64,000 bases of DNA from Brevibacillus agri (GCF_004117055.1 NZ_CP026363.1:1403001-1467000); one strand, 5' to 3'. Shown: positions 10,611 to 19,697, counted from the stretch's first letter. The notes: a model not told the origin generated them from the sequence alone. Numbers and translations: made by a program.

Positions 10611-12144
10611 ATGACGATGAGAGGATGGCTGAGAAGGAAACGGGTGTCGGCAAAAGACAGAATTCAGCCGTCCCATGCCCACCCGATAAGCGACAGCCTG
10701 GGCGAAAATATTAGCGAACTGGAGCGCATATTCACGCTGACACCTGACCTGGTGATTCGCACGTTTGAAAGCAGTATGCTCGAAGGTTCGGCAGCGATCG
10801 TGTATTTAACTGGGCTTGTGGACAAAAACTCCATCAACAACAATGTGCTGCGGCCGATGCTGGCTCAGCGGGATCGGGGAAAAGCGGGAATTCTCGACCT
10901 GCTGTCGGTAGGAGATGTCTCGATTGCCCGCGATTTTCGCACCGTTGAAAAGGAGATTTTCGACGGCAGCTGTGTCATGTTTGTAGAAGGGCGCAACGAG
11001 GCGTTCGTTCTCGATACGCACGGCTGGCCGCAGCGGGCGATTGAGGACCCGCAACTGGAAGCGTCTTTGAAGGGCGCCCACCAGGGGTTTGTGGAGACAG
11101 GGATGCAAAATATCGCCCTGATTCGCCGCTACTTGCCTAATCGGGAGTTGAAAATCAAGGAATTTTGGATAGGGGACAGGGGAGCTACCCGGGTGTCGAT
11201 CCTATTTTTGCAAGATGTCGCACATCCGGAGGTTTTGCAAGAAATGGAGGACCGGATCAAGCAGATCAAGATCGACTCGATTCTCAATACAGGCGAGCTG
11301 GCAGAGTTGATTGAGGACAATCCGTTTTCCCCTTTTCCGCAGTTGATGATGACGGAGCGGCCCGATTCGGTGGCCTCGCACATTTTGCAAGGCAAGATCG
11401 CCGTCGTGGTAGACCGTTCTCCCAGCGTCTTGATTGGCCCTGCCACCTTTTCCTCCTTTTTTCAAAACGTGGACGATTACAGCACGCGCTGGCTTGTTTC
11501 GTCGTTTATTCGTCTGTTGCGGGGGCTGGCTTTTATCATCGCGACCTTTCTTCCGGCTCTCTACATCGCCCTGATCTCGTTTAACTACGAGGTGATTCCG
11601 CTCGACTTGATTTTATCGGTCGGAGAGTCGAGAGAGAGTGCCTTTTCCGCCTTTACTCGAAGCGATGCTTATGGAGCTGACTATGGAAATGCTGCGGGAA
11701 GCAGGGGTCAGGCTGCCAACGCCCATCGGACAGACGGTAGGCATCGTGGGGGGGATCGTCATTGGACAGGCAGTAGTTCAGGCGGGGATTGTCAGCAACA
11801 TCATGGTGATTGTGGTCGCGTTTACAGCGATCTCCTCCTTTATCATCCCGAATTACGATATGGGGTCTGCGGTTAGACTGCTCCGGTTTCTCATGATGGT
11901 GCTGGCTGCTTTGTTCGGTATCGTCGGGATTATCGTCGGGCTGATGGGCCTCATTGCCCATCTGATCCAGTTGGAATCGCTTGGCGTTCCCTACGGAAGT
12001 CCGCTCGCGCCCGCTCGTTTCAGCGACTGGAAAGATTTCTTTGTCCGCTTGCCGTTTTGGACGATGCGGGATCGGCCAGTCAGTACGAGGGCCATTCAAG
12101 CGAGAAGGCAGGGAGATAATCGTCCAAGGGGAGATGGCGAATGA
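10611..12144 (+). pseudogene. Spore germination protein GerA family, frameshifted
   Basis: This is the GerA subunit of a nutrient germinant receptor (spore inner membrane). The first frame (10611 to about 11637) gives the N-terminal soluble domain (DLVIRTFESSMLEGSAAIVYLTGLVD) and the first membrane segments, up to VIPLDLILSVGESRE. The second frame continues as VPFPPLLEAMLMELTMEMLREAG, with the remaining membrane helices and the usual tail, ending at 12144. The switch falls on a GAGAGAGAG run at 11630-11638. Restoring one GA (2 bp) would give SRERVPFPPLLEA, as in intact family members. The stop overlaps gerB by four bases. As written it makes a truncated 421-residue product. Confidence 0.85.
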
Positions 12145-13232
12145 AAAAATATGCCTTCAATGAACTGACGGTCTTCCAGTACATTTATTTGATTCACGGT
12201 GCGCAGGTAGGGATCGGGGTGTTGTCCATGCCGCGAGAGCTGGCCGAGGTGGCAGGGACGGACGGATGGCTCTCAATTTTGATTGGTTGGTTCGCGGCTA
12301 TGGCGGTCAGCCTGGTCATCATCGGCATCATGAAGCGCTATCCCGGCAAAACGATTGTGGATCTGCAGCCGTTGTTTTTGGGTAAATGGCTGGGGAAAGT
12401 CTGTGTTGCAGGAATCGCCGTCTATTGCGGTTTTGCCTCTTTCACTGTCATGGCCAACACTGCGGCCATCGTCAATACGTGGATTCTTAGTCAGACACCG
12501 ATTTACATGGTAGTTATTTTGCTGGCCATTCCGGCTTATATGGTTCTCCAAGGCGGCTTGCGGGTGCTTGGACGGTATGCCGAGCTGATCTTTTATCTGA
12601 CGCTGTGGATGCCGATCGTCTTGGTCACTGTCTTGCCGAAAACGAACTGGCTTTATTTGCTCCCTGTTTTCAAGGAAGGGTGGTGGCCGATTCTGGCGGG
12701 AACAAAATCAACGGTTCTGTCTTTTTTAGGATTTGAACTGGCTTTTTTTCTCTATCCTTTTTTGCAGAAAAAGCAGTATGCAGTCCTTGGTATCGTTGTG
12801 GCCAATACGTTGTCCATGCTGATTTTTATGAACATCACCTTGTTCAGTTTCGTGTTTTTCAACCCCGATGAAATTCTACAATATACGTGGCCAACATTGA
12901 ATTTATGGAAGGTGATTGAGTATCGATTTTTGGAACGAATGGATATTATCTTTCTCGCTTTCTATTTATTTTACTTGTCTACAACCAGCTTCCCTTATCT
13001 GTATTTTTCAGTCTTCTCGTCAAGTCAATTGTTCGGTGCAGCAGATCATCGCAAGCATTTAGGCATCGCTTTGCTGTTGGGTATTTTACTGCTTTGGCTG
13101 TATACGCCTACGTTCATGGATTTACTCAAATGGAAGCAGTGGTGGAGCACTGGCGGTTTGCTATTCGGATACGCGCTGCCCGTTCTGGCTTTTGTGCCGA
13201 TCTGGCTGCTGCGTAGGTCAGTGAAGGAGTGA
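12141..13232 (+). CDS. GerB-type endospore germination permease (363 aa)
   Basis: An APC-superfamily-like membrane subunit of a germinant receptor with ten predicted helices, which senses or binds nutrients in the spore inner membrane. It starts MKKYAFNELTVFQYIYLIHGAQVGIGVLSMPRELAE, typical of the family, and is full length. ATG 12141 overlaps the end of gerA (ATGA) and its own stop overlaps the GTG proposed for gerC, so translation is coupled across the operon. It is intact itself, but its partner genes look impaired. Confidence 0.9.
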   Translation: MKKYAFNELTVFQYIYLIHGAQVGIGVLSMPRELAEVAGTDGWLSILIGWFAAMAVSLVIIGIMKRYPGKTIVDLQPLFLGKWLGKVCVAGIAVYCGFASFTVMANTAAIVNTWILSQTPIYMVVILLAIPAYMVLQGGLRVLGRYAELIFYLTLWMPIVLVTVLPKTNWLYLLPVFKEGWWPILAGTKSTVLSFLGFELAFFLYPFLQKKQYAVLGIVVANTLSMLIFMNITLFSFVFFNPDEILQYTWPTLNLWKVIEYRFLERMDIIFLAFYLFYLSTTSFPYLYFSVFSSSQLFGAADHRKHLGIALLLGILLLWLYTPTFMDLLKWKQWWSTGGLLFGYALPVLAFVPIWLLRRSVKE

Positions 13233-14353
13233 AGGTTATAAAAAGATACGTACACGTTCTATTGATTTTGTGTGTAGTCTCCCTGCTGACGGGGTGTGTG
13301 GATCGGATTGATCTGGAAGACGCGACGATCACCCTGATGACAGGGATAGATCTGAATGAAAAAGATCAGCTTCTCGTCTATTTATCGAGTCCGGTGTTCA
13401 GCAAGGAAGCCAAGGATAAGGAAGAGGAGTACGGAGTCAAGATAGAATCGCTTCGTCAGGCAAGAGGACGGTTTGACGGGCTGGTGACGGGCCTTTCGTT
13501 ATCAGGCAAAATACAGGTGTTCGTTATCGGGAAAAAACTGTTGGAACATCCCGATTGGTTTCCCATTATGGATGTGATGTTTCGCGATGCGCGATTTACG
13601 GTGAATGCGCGAGTGATCGTTTGCGACGGGCCGGTCAAGGAGCTGTTCAATTTTAATCCGACGGATAAGCCGCGGCTTCCGCTTCACCTAACCAGGCTGC
13701 TCGATAAGGCAAGCCAAAGGAATTTGACAGTAACAACAAGGTTACAGGAATTTCATCGACAAATGTTTGAAAAAGGAGGCACACCGTTACTCGCTGAAAT
13801 CAATTCAGGACGCTCTGTTAAAGTATTGGGGACGGCACTGCTAAACAAGGGCGGCAAGTACGCTACGCTGCTCGAGCCAAGAGATACGATGCTGTTGCAG
13901 ATGCTCCGTCATCAAAAGCAGGGAGAGACATCCTTGACGCTTCCGCTTCCCGTAAACGGTGGCAGCAATCACATAGCGAGGGATCGGCTCAGTTTTTTGG
14001 TGAATGGCGTCAATCGCTCCGTGAAAACAAGCTACCGTAACAATCGGTTTCAATTCGACGTAAAAATGAAAATTCGCATTTCCATCACCGAAAGGCTGTT
14101 TTTGTTCGACATGGAACAAGACTACAGGAAAATGGAGCAAATGATTAGCGAGGAACTGCGCAAAGAGTTCGCAAATCTGGTCACAAAGTGCCAGGAGAGT
14201 GGAACAGACCCGTTTGGCTTTGGCGTGTACGCCCGTGCCTATGAGTACGAGGAGTGGAAAAAGGTACAGGAAGATTGGCCGGCGGCATTTGCCAGAGCCG
14301 ATGTCCGTATTGTGCCGGAGGTGTCGATTATAGGCGATGGCGTCATTAAGTGA
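13229..14353 (+). CDS. Ger(x)C family germination lipoprotein (374 aa)
   Basis: The third subunit of the germinant receptor, a lipoprotein. A lipobox (LLTGC) ends the signal peptide near residue 23, followed by the GerC N-terminal domain (ITLMTGIDLNEKDQLLVYLSSP) and the C-terminal domain (DPFGFGVYARAYEYEEWKKV). The start is a puzzle. GTG 13229 overlaps the AAGGAG SD itself. The codon at ideal SD distance is ATA at 13238, giving an IKRYVHVLLILC signal peptide. Either translation is coupled to gerB through the GTGA overlap, or an original ATG has mutated to ATA. The operon ends at the hairpin at 14375. Confidence 0.85.
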   Translation: MKVIKRYVHVLLILCVVSLLTGCVDRIDLEDATITLMTGIDLNEKDQLLVYLSSPVFSKEAKDKEEEYGVKIESLRQARGRFDGLVTGLSLSGKIQVFVIGKKLLEHPDWFPIMDVMFRDARFTVNARVIVCDGPVKELFNFNPTDKPRLPLHLTRLLDKASQRNLTVTTRLQEFHRQMFEKGGTPLLAEINSGRSVKVLGTALLNKGGKYATLLEPRDTMLLQMLRHQKQGETSLTLPLPVNGGSNHIARDRLSFLVNGVNRSVKTSYRNNRFQFDVKMKIRISITERLFLFDMEQDYRKMEQMISEELRKEFANLVTKCQESGTDPFGFGVYARAYEYEEWKKVQEDWPAAFARADVRIVPEVSIIGDGVIK

Positions 14354-14374
14354 GTAAATAGCAGGAAAAAGGAA

Positions 14375-14420
14375 AAGCACCTTGTCGCCAAGGCTATGGT
14401 CCAAGGTGCTTGTTTGTTTT
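14375..14420. terminator. Bidirectional terminator between gerC and mtnD
   Basis: AAGCACCTTG pairs with CAAGGTGCTT (10 bp). A T-rich tract follows on the plus strand and A-rich sequence precedes it, so it can end both convergent operons. Confidence 0.8.
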
Positions 14421-14431
14421 TGCGATACGTA

Positions 14432-14944
14432 TCAGTAGATAGCCTCCCAGCCTGCAGGAGTGACGAACAGGCGGATTGCCTTGATTTTGCGGTCGTCCAT
14501 CAAGGTGAAGTAGTGGCGGAAGTTCGGCGGTACGGAGATCAGGTCGCCTGGCTCAAGCTCGACGTCGAAGTAGCGCCCGTCTTTGCCCTTGATCGCGAAA
14601 ATGCCGTGGCCGTCTACGCAGAAGCGGCACTCGTCGTCGGTGTGATGATGCTCGTTCTTGAATTTCACGAGCAGCTCATCGAGGTTAGGGGTTTTGTCAG
14701 AGAGGACGATGATGTCGGCAGTCAGGTAGCCGCGGCGCTCGCTGATCGCGTCGATCTCCGGCTTGAAGGCGGCGAGAATCTCCTGTTTTTCTTCCTCTGT
14801 CGGGCTGTAGTTGTCGCGGTGCTTGGGATCGAGGCGGTCTACGCCCCATTTTTCGTAAATGATCTCTTGGCTGTCCAGGAAGGAAATGACTTCCTCCGGT
14901 GCGGAAATGTACTCGTTAGTGTCGTGGAAACGAATTTGTGCCAT
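14432..14944 (-). CDS. mtnD: Acireductone dioxygenase MtnD
   Basis: Oxidises the acireductone of the methionine salvage pathway, giving the 2-oxo acid precursor of methionine plus formate when iron is bound. It is a cupin fold of 170 residues. The metal ligands of the family are visible as H99, H101 and E105 (EHHHTDDECRF) and H144 (NFRHYF). Last gene of mtnW-X-B-D, 17 bases after mtnB, with a GGAGG SD. The whole arm is under the SAM riboswitch at 17560-17770. Confidence 0.93.
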   Translation of the reverse strand: MAQIRFHDTNEYISAPEEVISFLDSQEIIYEKWGVDRLDPKHRDNYSPTEEEKQEILAAFKPEIDAISERRGYLTADIIVLSDKTPNLDELLVKFKNEHHHTDDECRFCVDGHGIFAIKGKDGRYFDVELEPGDLISVPPNFRHYFTLMDDRKIKAIRLFVTPAGWEAIY

Positions 14945-14961
14945 CTTGTTTGCCTCCTTGG

Positions 14962-15615
14962 TTAATTGGTTGTAGTGGACACGACGGCTTGGCGCAGTTG
15001 CAGCCAGCGGGCGTGGTACTCGAACAGAAATTCAAATGCTTCCAGGTGGCGCTTCGCTTCAAAGTCGTTGCCGCCCCAGGCGTAAATGCCGTGGTTGCGG
15101 ATGAGCACGCCCGGAATTTCCGGGGTGATGACTTTTTCAATCGCGGCGGCCAGGGTCGGAATATCGGCAAAGTTCTCAACAATCGGAACAGTGATACGCG
15201 CGTTTTCCTCCCAAATGCCCAAGCCTTTAATCAGCTCTTGCCCCTGGATGGAGAAGGCGCGCTGGCCGAAGTACAGCTCGGAGATGAGGTTGTTCCAGAC
15301 GGTATGGACGTGGAAGCAGGCACCTGCCTGCGGGAACTTTTGATAGACGACGGCGTGGATCAACGTCTCTGCGGACGGCTTGAGCGAAGTCGCGTCTACA
15401 GGGCGGGAATCTCGATCGACTACGAGGTAGTCTTCCGGCGACAGCTTGGTCTTGTCTTTGCCGCTTGCGGTTACGGCAAATTGCAGCGGCTCGTTCTGGA
15501 TTTTGATCGAGAGATTGCCGCTGGTACCGGGAAACCAGTCCCGGCGGGCAAATGTCAGCTTGGCGTCGTCCAGACGGCGAAAAGCGTCCAGACGTTGTTC
15601 GAGTGTTGCGGTCAT
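14962..15615 (-). CDS. mtnB: Methylthioribulose-1-phosphate dehydratase MtnB
   Basis: A class II aldolase-fold, zinc-dependent dehydratase that converts methylthioribulose-1-P to diketomethylthiopentyl-1-P. It has 217 residues. Zinc ligands are visible in CFHVHTVWNN and in GVLIRNHGIYAWG. Start ATG 15615 follows an AGGAGG SD. It sits three bases after mtnX. Confidence 0.93.
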   Translation of the reverse strand: MTATLEQRLDAFRRLDDAKLTFARRDWFPGTSGNLSIKIQNEPLQFAVTASGKDKTKLSPEDYLVVDRDSRPVDATSLKPSAETLIHAVVYQKFPQAGACFHVHTVWNNLISELYFGQRAFSIQGQELIKGLGIWEENARITVPIVENFADIPTLAAAIEKVITPEIPGVLIRNHGIYAWGGNDFEAKRHLEAFEFLFEYHARWLQLRQAVVSTTTN

Positions 15616-15618
15616 GGA

Positions 15619-16287
15619 TTAGACAACCTCCTGTTTCAGTTCGGTCAGCGTGCCAATCACGTCGTGGAAGGTCGCGAATGTGCTGTGCGGCAGCGCAAGC
15701 TCCTGTGCCTTCTCGGCGAGGAAGGAGCGGGCGATGACGTAGTCGGCGATCTTTGCGCCAGCCAGGTCCGTGATCGAATCGCCAATGACGACGCGATAGT
15801 GAGTGGCAGGGTCGTAGCGGCGAATGATGGTCGTCTTGCACATGCCGCAGCCGTTTGTGCATTGCTCGTCGCAGGAGTGCGGCCACGTGATCGTGATGTT
15901 CTCGCCGGAGAAGTCGCTGCCGTTGCAGTAGATCGGGACACCGCTAAGGTCAAACGGAGCGAGAATCGGCTGGACGAAAAAGTCGATGCCGCCGCTCGTA
16001 ATCAAAAGCTCGATGCCTTCCTCGCGGCAAAAGCGGACGAAGTCAGCGAAGCCGGGGCGAATCGTAGCCTCCTGGACGATGTAGTCTACAATATCCTGGC
16101 GCAAGGAAGAAGGGAGCAACTGAAACAGCTTGCCGACGCCTTCCTGTACGCTTATTTGTTGCGAAAGAATTTGTTTGGTGAGTGCTTCCCATTCGGGGGG
16201 AGCGAACTTTTTCACAATCGCGACGATGTTGTCTTTTTCCGTAATCGTTCCGTCGAAATCGCAGAACAGCACGAGCTTTTTGCTCAT
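15619..16287 (-). CDS. mtnX: HK-MTPenyl-1-P phosphatase MtnX
   Basis: A HAD-superfamily phosphatase that removes phosphate from 2-hydroxy-3-keto-5-methylthiopentenyl-1-P to give the acireductone. The N-terminus MSKKLVLFCDFDGTITEKD carries the HAD nucleophile motif DFDGT, and VVIGDSITDLAGAK is the last HAD motif. ATG 16287 overlaps the mtnW stop (ATGA), so it is preferred over the ATG at 16302. A cysteine-rich cap insert (CDEQCTNGCGMC) is present. It follows mtnW, an enolase that uses the adjoining substrate. Confidence 0.93.
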   Translation of the reverse strand: MSKKLVLFCDFDGTITEKDNIVAIVKKFAPPEWEALTKQILSQQISVQEGVGKLFQLLPSSLRQDIVDYIVQEATIRPGFADFVRFCREEGIELLITSGGIDFFVQPILAPFDLSGVPIYCNGSDFSGENITITWPHSCDEQCTNGCGMCKTTIIRRYDPATHYRVVIGDSITDLAGAKIADYVIARSFLAEKAQELALPHSTFATFHDVIGTLTELKQEVV

Positions 16288-17498
16288 CGTGCGCCACCCC
16301 ACTTTTCCAGGGCGATGGCAAGCTCAGGCGATCCGGCAGCGGCTTCTTCCAGGCTGCGCCCGGCAGTGACGGCAGCGATTGCGTCGACAAAAGCTTTCGC
16401 TCCGGCCGTCGCGCCGCCGGGGTGGCCGTGAATGCCGCCGCCCGCGTTGACGATTTGGTCGAGACCGAAGTCCTGATACAACTGCGGCACGAGTCCGGGA
16501 TGAATGCCTGCGGACGGAACCGGGAACGAGCGGCGCACGCCCTCCAGCGGCGTCGTCAAGTTGTGGGCGAGTTGCAGCGCTTCTGTCTTGTCCAGCGCCA
16601 CGTTGCCGTACGGAGACGGGAACAGCACCAGGTCTGCGCCGGCGATCCGCATCAAGGTGCCGAGCAGAAGCGGCGTGGCGATGCCGTAGTCAGGCGACGG
16701 ATAGTACGCGCCTGCGAGCGCCGGGTGCGCCATGATCGGGACGTTGACATCCGGATCGGCTGCCAGGCGGTGCAGGGCATCGAAGCCGAAGGCCAGCACG
16801 TTGAACAGCAGGCAGTCGGCGCCCGCTTCGACCGCGCGTTTTGCCTTTTCGTTCAGCTCGTTGATCGGCCCGGTCAGGTTGGCGGCGTAGAGGACAGGCT
16901 TGCCTGTCTCGGCTTCGGTCTCCAGGGCGATCTGTTTGAACGCCTGGATGCGCTCCAAAAACGGTGCGCGGTCGTCCGCGAAGAAAATTTCGTCATCTTT
17001 GACCAAATCGACGCCGCCCTGCGCCTGTGCTTTAAATTGCGTTTTCAGATCGTCGAACGGCAGGCCGAGGCAAGATTTGAAAATGCTCATCAGGAGCGGA
17101 CGGTTTTGGGCGTCCAGTCGTCCGCGCAGTCCGTCTATGCCGAACTTCGGTCCGGGAAAAGCCTGGAGGAACGAGTCGGGAAAAGCGATGTCGACTAGCT
17201 TGATTTTTCCGTCCATCGAGAGCTTTCCGAAAATTCCGGTCAAGAGCGAAGGAATGTCGCTGGTGAAGTTGCGGGGCGGGTAGCTGACGGTAATCAGCCC
17301 GCGCACATCCCCGTTTTCCAATGTTTCCAGCGGAGTGGCGCTGACGGCTTCGCCTAGGTACGGCGCCAGCTCCGCTTGCTTGGCAGCGGGCAAGTCCGTC
17401 CAGGAGCCGACCGTCATGCCGACTGCGATGGCAGCGGCTTTTTTGTTCAAGTCTTTGGCTTGTGTCAAATAGGTGACGAGGATGCGTTGCTCACTCAT
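16284..17498 (-). CDS. mtnW: 2,3-diketo-5-methylthiopentyl-1-P enolase MtnW (RuBisCO-like)
   Basis: A RuBisCO-like protein of 404 residues that performs the enolisation step of methionine salvage; it does not fix CO2. Visible family features are the GGVDLVKDDE segment in the active-site region, the NAGGGIHGHPGGATAGAKAF phosphate-binding loop, and the N-terminal RILVTYLTQAKDLNKKAAAIAVG. It is the first gene of the mtnW-X-B-D arm, with an AGGAGG SD. The SAM riboswitch begins 270 bases upstream. Confidence 0.93.
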   Translation of the reverse strand: MSEQRILVTYLTQAKDLNKKAAAIAVGMTVGSWTDLPAAKQAELAPYLGEAVSATPLETLENGDVRGLITVSYPPRNFTSDIPSLLTGIFGKLSMDGKIKLVDIAFPDSFLQAFPGPKFGIDGLRGRLDAQNRPLLMSIFKSCLGLPFDDLKTQFKAQAQGGVDLVKDDEIFFADDRAPFLERIQAFKQIALETEAETGKPVLYAANLTGPINELNEKAKRAVEAGADCLLFNVLAFGFDALHRLAADPDVNVPIMAHPALAGAYYPSPDYGIATPLLLGTLMRIAGADLVLFPSPYGNVALDKTEALQLAHNLTTPLEGVRRSFPVPSAGIHPGLVPQLYQDFGLDQIVNAGGGIHGHPGGATAGAKAFVDAIAAVTAGRSLEEAAAGSPELAIALEKWGGAR

Positions 17499-17559
17499 GC
17501 TAGTCCTCCTTGGCAGCTTGAAAAGCTGTCGTGGTCGTTTCGAAACATGTAATCATGCA

Positions 17560-17770
17560 AAAAAGCCTCCCCACTTGAGCGGGGAGGCGGTTGTCGACTA
17601 TGAAAACGTCTCGTCTCCTCTCATCTCTCGGGTCAGTAGCCGGAACAAAAAAAGCTCCGACTCTTATCCGTTGGAATTAGCACCGTTTCGCTATTTTTGG
17701 TCGAACGCAAAAAAATAGCGCCGGTTGCCGGGCATCATAGGGCCAGTCCCTCAGCCAGCTCGCGATAAGA
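17560..17770 (-). promoter_or_regulatory. SAM-I (S-box) riboswitch of mtnW-X-B-D
   Basis: Reading the minus strand from about 17770, the leader shows the S-box core: CTTATCGCGAG, GAGGGACTGGCCC, ATGATGCCCGGCAACC, CGGTGCTAATTCC, then GGATAAGAG closing the aptamer. A GC-rich hairpin (GCCTCCCC/GGGGAGGC, about 17563-17588) with a TTTTTT tract is the regulated terminator. When SAM is plentiful the aptamer forms and transcription stops; when it is low the mtn genes are expressed. Confidence 0.93.
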
Positions 17771-17813
17771 GTTTATGTGGTTCACACGTCATCTATCCGT
17801 GTGCGATACACCC

Positions 17814-17842
17814 ATGATATGCCTTCTCGTTCCGCTAGTCAA
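17814..17842 (-). promoter_or_regulatory. Sigma-A promoter of the mtnW-X-B-D arm
   Basis: On the minus strand, TTGACT (17842-17837), a 17-base spacer and TATCAT (17819-17814). It is about 45 bases before the S-box aptamer. Confidence 0.75.
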
Positions 17843-17895
17843 TCTTTGTTTTTCCGAGAATGTGCATCTGCTCACAGGGAAAAGGAGGCAGCAAG

Positions 17896-17921
17896 TGAAA
17901 CTTTTTTACTCAGCGTGCGTG
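17896..17921 (+). promoter_or_regulatory. ECF-sigma type promoter before the sigma factor gene
   Basis: TGAAAC (17896-17901), exactly 16 bases including a T-rich start, then CGTG (17918-17921). This matches the TGAAAC-N16-CGTM pattern of extracytoplasmic-function sigma factors such as SigM and SigW. It implies autoregulation of the sigma gene that follows. Transcription would start near 17927. Confidence 0.65.
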
Positions 17922-17961
17922 GTATCGGATGAAAGGGTGTGGAGGCATTGGGAAAGTAGGC

Positions 17962-18447
17962 TTGGAGGACGTGTACCAGTTGCACGTAAACGATATATAC
18001 CGCTATCTTTTCCGGCTCACACGCGATCGGAGGCAGGCGGAAGACTTGACGCAGGAGACTTTTTTTCGCGCGTATGCCTCCCTGGATGACTATCACGGGG
18101 AAAAAGTGCGGCCGTGGCTGTTCAAGGTAGCATACCACGCCTTCGTGGACTGGCATCGCAAACAGAAGCGGCGGCCAGTCGATTACGTCGGGAGCGTGCC
18201 GGAACGACTGGATGCTTCCGCCGTCGATCCCGCTGACCAGCTCGTGAACCAGGAGTTGTGGGAGGCGGCATCCGCCTGTTTGGAGCGGCTGCCGGAAAAG
18301 CAGCGACAGGTGATTTTGCTGTCGGCGATGCAGTTTTCCTACGCGGAAATGGCGGAGGTGCTGGGAATCGAACTGGCGGATGTTAAGCGCTCCCTGTTTC
18401 GGGGACGGCAAAAGATGCGGCAACTGTGGAAGGAGGAAGGGCTATGA
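17962..18447 (+). CDS. ECF RNA polymerase sigma factor (SigM-like)
   Basis: Sigma-70 region 2 is clear (DIYRYLFRLTRDRRQAEDLTQETFFRAY), then region 4 (LERLPEKQRQVILLSAMQFSYAEMAEVLGIELADVKRSLFRGRQKMR). It is about 161 residues from TTG 17962, where the family usually begins (EDVYQLHVNDIYRYL). The ATG at 17929 is also in frame but would sit at the predicted transcript 5' end. Its stop overlaps the anti-sigma start (ATGA). The pair resembles Bacillus SigM/YhdL, which responds to cell-wall stress. The exact paralogue is an inference. Confidence 0.85.
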   Translation: MEDVYQLHVNDIYRYLFRLTRDRRQAEDLTQETFFRAYASLDDYHGEKVRPWLFKVAYHAFVDWHRKQKRRPVDYVGSVPERLDASAVDPADQLVNQELWEAASACLERLPEKQRQVILLSAMQFSYAEMAEVLGIELADVKRSLFRGRQKMRQLWKEEGL

Positions 18448-19637
18448 CGAACCAAAACGGGGATGACCGCGAGCAAAAACTGCTTGCTTACCTGAGAGGG
18501 GATTTGACGGGCGAGGAAGCGAAACGGCTGGGCGAGGAACTGGCAGACGATGAAGAGTACGGGAAGCGGCTGGAACGGCTATTGCTCGGGGAAGAACAAG
18601 GGACAGACGGCAAGCAGGAGGTTGCGCCAGGGCTTTCGGAAGCAAGACAGCGGGCGATCGTCCGCCGGGGAAAGTGGAAAAACAGGCTGACGACCTCCTT
18701 CTATGCCTTCGCGATTCCTTGCCTCGCGGGTGTGCTCTTGCTGTTCGTAAACGGCTGGGTGGGAAGGCTGATGCATGACGATTTGTTCCGGGTGGCACGG
18801 GACATGGTCAATTTTACCCAGCCTGGCGTGAGCGTGGGCAGCAGCGGCTCGCAGGTGGGGCTGTTGTACGGCAGCATCGACATGGAGCTGCGAGAGCAGG
18901 TTGGCAACGAGGCCAAAAGCGCTGGCCGCTTTCGGAGCACGAATGTGCTGTGGAACGTGAGCGCCAGACCGGAGTGGACAGGGGGCGTCCGGGAGCAAAA
19001 GCTGTTTTTCCGCTACCCGCTATCGGCCGGAGAACCGGAAGAAGACACGTCCTTTTTGCGCACGCCTGCCTGGACGACGCTGGAAAAGCTGCCGGAAGGA
19101 ACGGTTTCCCAACTGGCGATCTCGTTTGACAGCTTCCTGACGTATGAGCAGTATGTCGAGCTGGTTTCCCGCCATGTCAGCAGCTACAACCAGGAGACGG
19201 TCTGGTTTGCCGTCGACACTGGCGTGGAGGTGAAACAAGTTGACGGGGAAGCCGGCAATCTGCTACTCGGCCCGGGGGAGGTCTGGGGCTTTGCCGAGCG
19301 GGAGCTGGATTACGGAACCGCGCCGATTCAGGTGAACGGAGAAGGCGAGCGGCGAATGGCCGCCTTCATGGGCGAGATGAAGTATTTGACCGAGCAAAAA
19401 AGCTTGGCGCGCGATATGGGCTACGCGCTGCTTTCGGGCGGCAATCCGCAACTCGAGGAGCGCTATCGCTATTTGCAGGAAAAAGGCGTGCGCATCTACG
19501 GCGCCGTCCTGACCGGGCCGACGAAGGAGCTGCTCAGGCTCAAGGAGGAAAAGTCGATTACCGCCGCGTTTGTCGGCAAAATCGACTGGTGGAACTGGGA
19601 GCGCCCCGCCGCCTCGGGGACGCAGAATAGCTGGTAG
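18444..19637 (+). CDS. Membrane anti-sigma factor (YhdL-like, 397 aa)
   Basis: A cytoplasmic N-terminal domain of about 80 residues (an LLAYLRGDLTGEEAKRLGEEL zinc-finger-like anti-sigma helix region without the Cys motif), one TM helix at about 83-107, then a long extracytoplasmic domain. This layout fits anti-sigma factors with Sigma_reg_N/Sigma_reg_C domains. ATG 18444 after GGAAGGAGG is preferred over an upstream GTG and overlaps the sigma stop, so the pair is co-translated. It should hold its partner at the membrane until envelope stress. No terminator was found before the mtnK promoter. Confidence 0.8.
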   Translation: MTNQNGDDREQKLLAYLRGDLTGEEAKRLGEELADDEEYGKRLERLLLGEEQGTDGKQEVAPGLSEARQRAIVRRGKWKNRLTTSFYAFAIPCLAGVLLLFVNGWVGRLMHDDLFRVARDMVNFTQPGVSVGSSGSQVGLLYGSIDMELREQVGNEAKSAGRFRSTNVLWNVSARPEWTGGVREQKLFFRYPLSAGEPEEDTSFLRTPAWTTLEKLPEGTVSQLAISFDSFLTYEQYVELVSRHVSSYNQETVWFAVDTGVEVKQVDGEAGNLLLGPGEVWGFAERELDYGTAPIQVNGEGERRMAAFMGEMKYLTEQKSLARDMGYALLSGGNPQLEERYRYLQEKGVRIYGAVLTGPTKELLRLKEEKSITAAFVGKIDWWNWERPAASGTQNSW

Positions 19638-19667
19638 AAGGCGAGCCGTTTTTGCAAAAAAAGAGTG

Positions 19668-19697
19668 TTGACATCGTGGAACCGCAGGTTGTATGAT
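19668..19697 (+). promoter_or_regulatory. Sigma-A promoter of mtnK-mtnA
   Basis: A perfect TTGACA (19668-19673), 18 bases, then TATGAT (19692-19697). It is placed 34 bases before the S-box aptamer. Confidence 0.8.
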
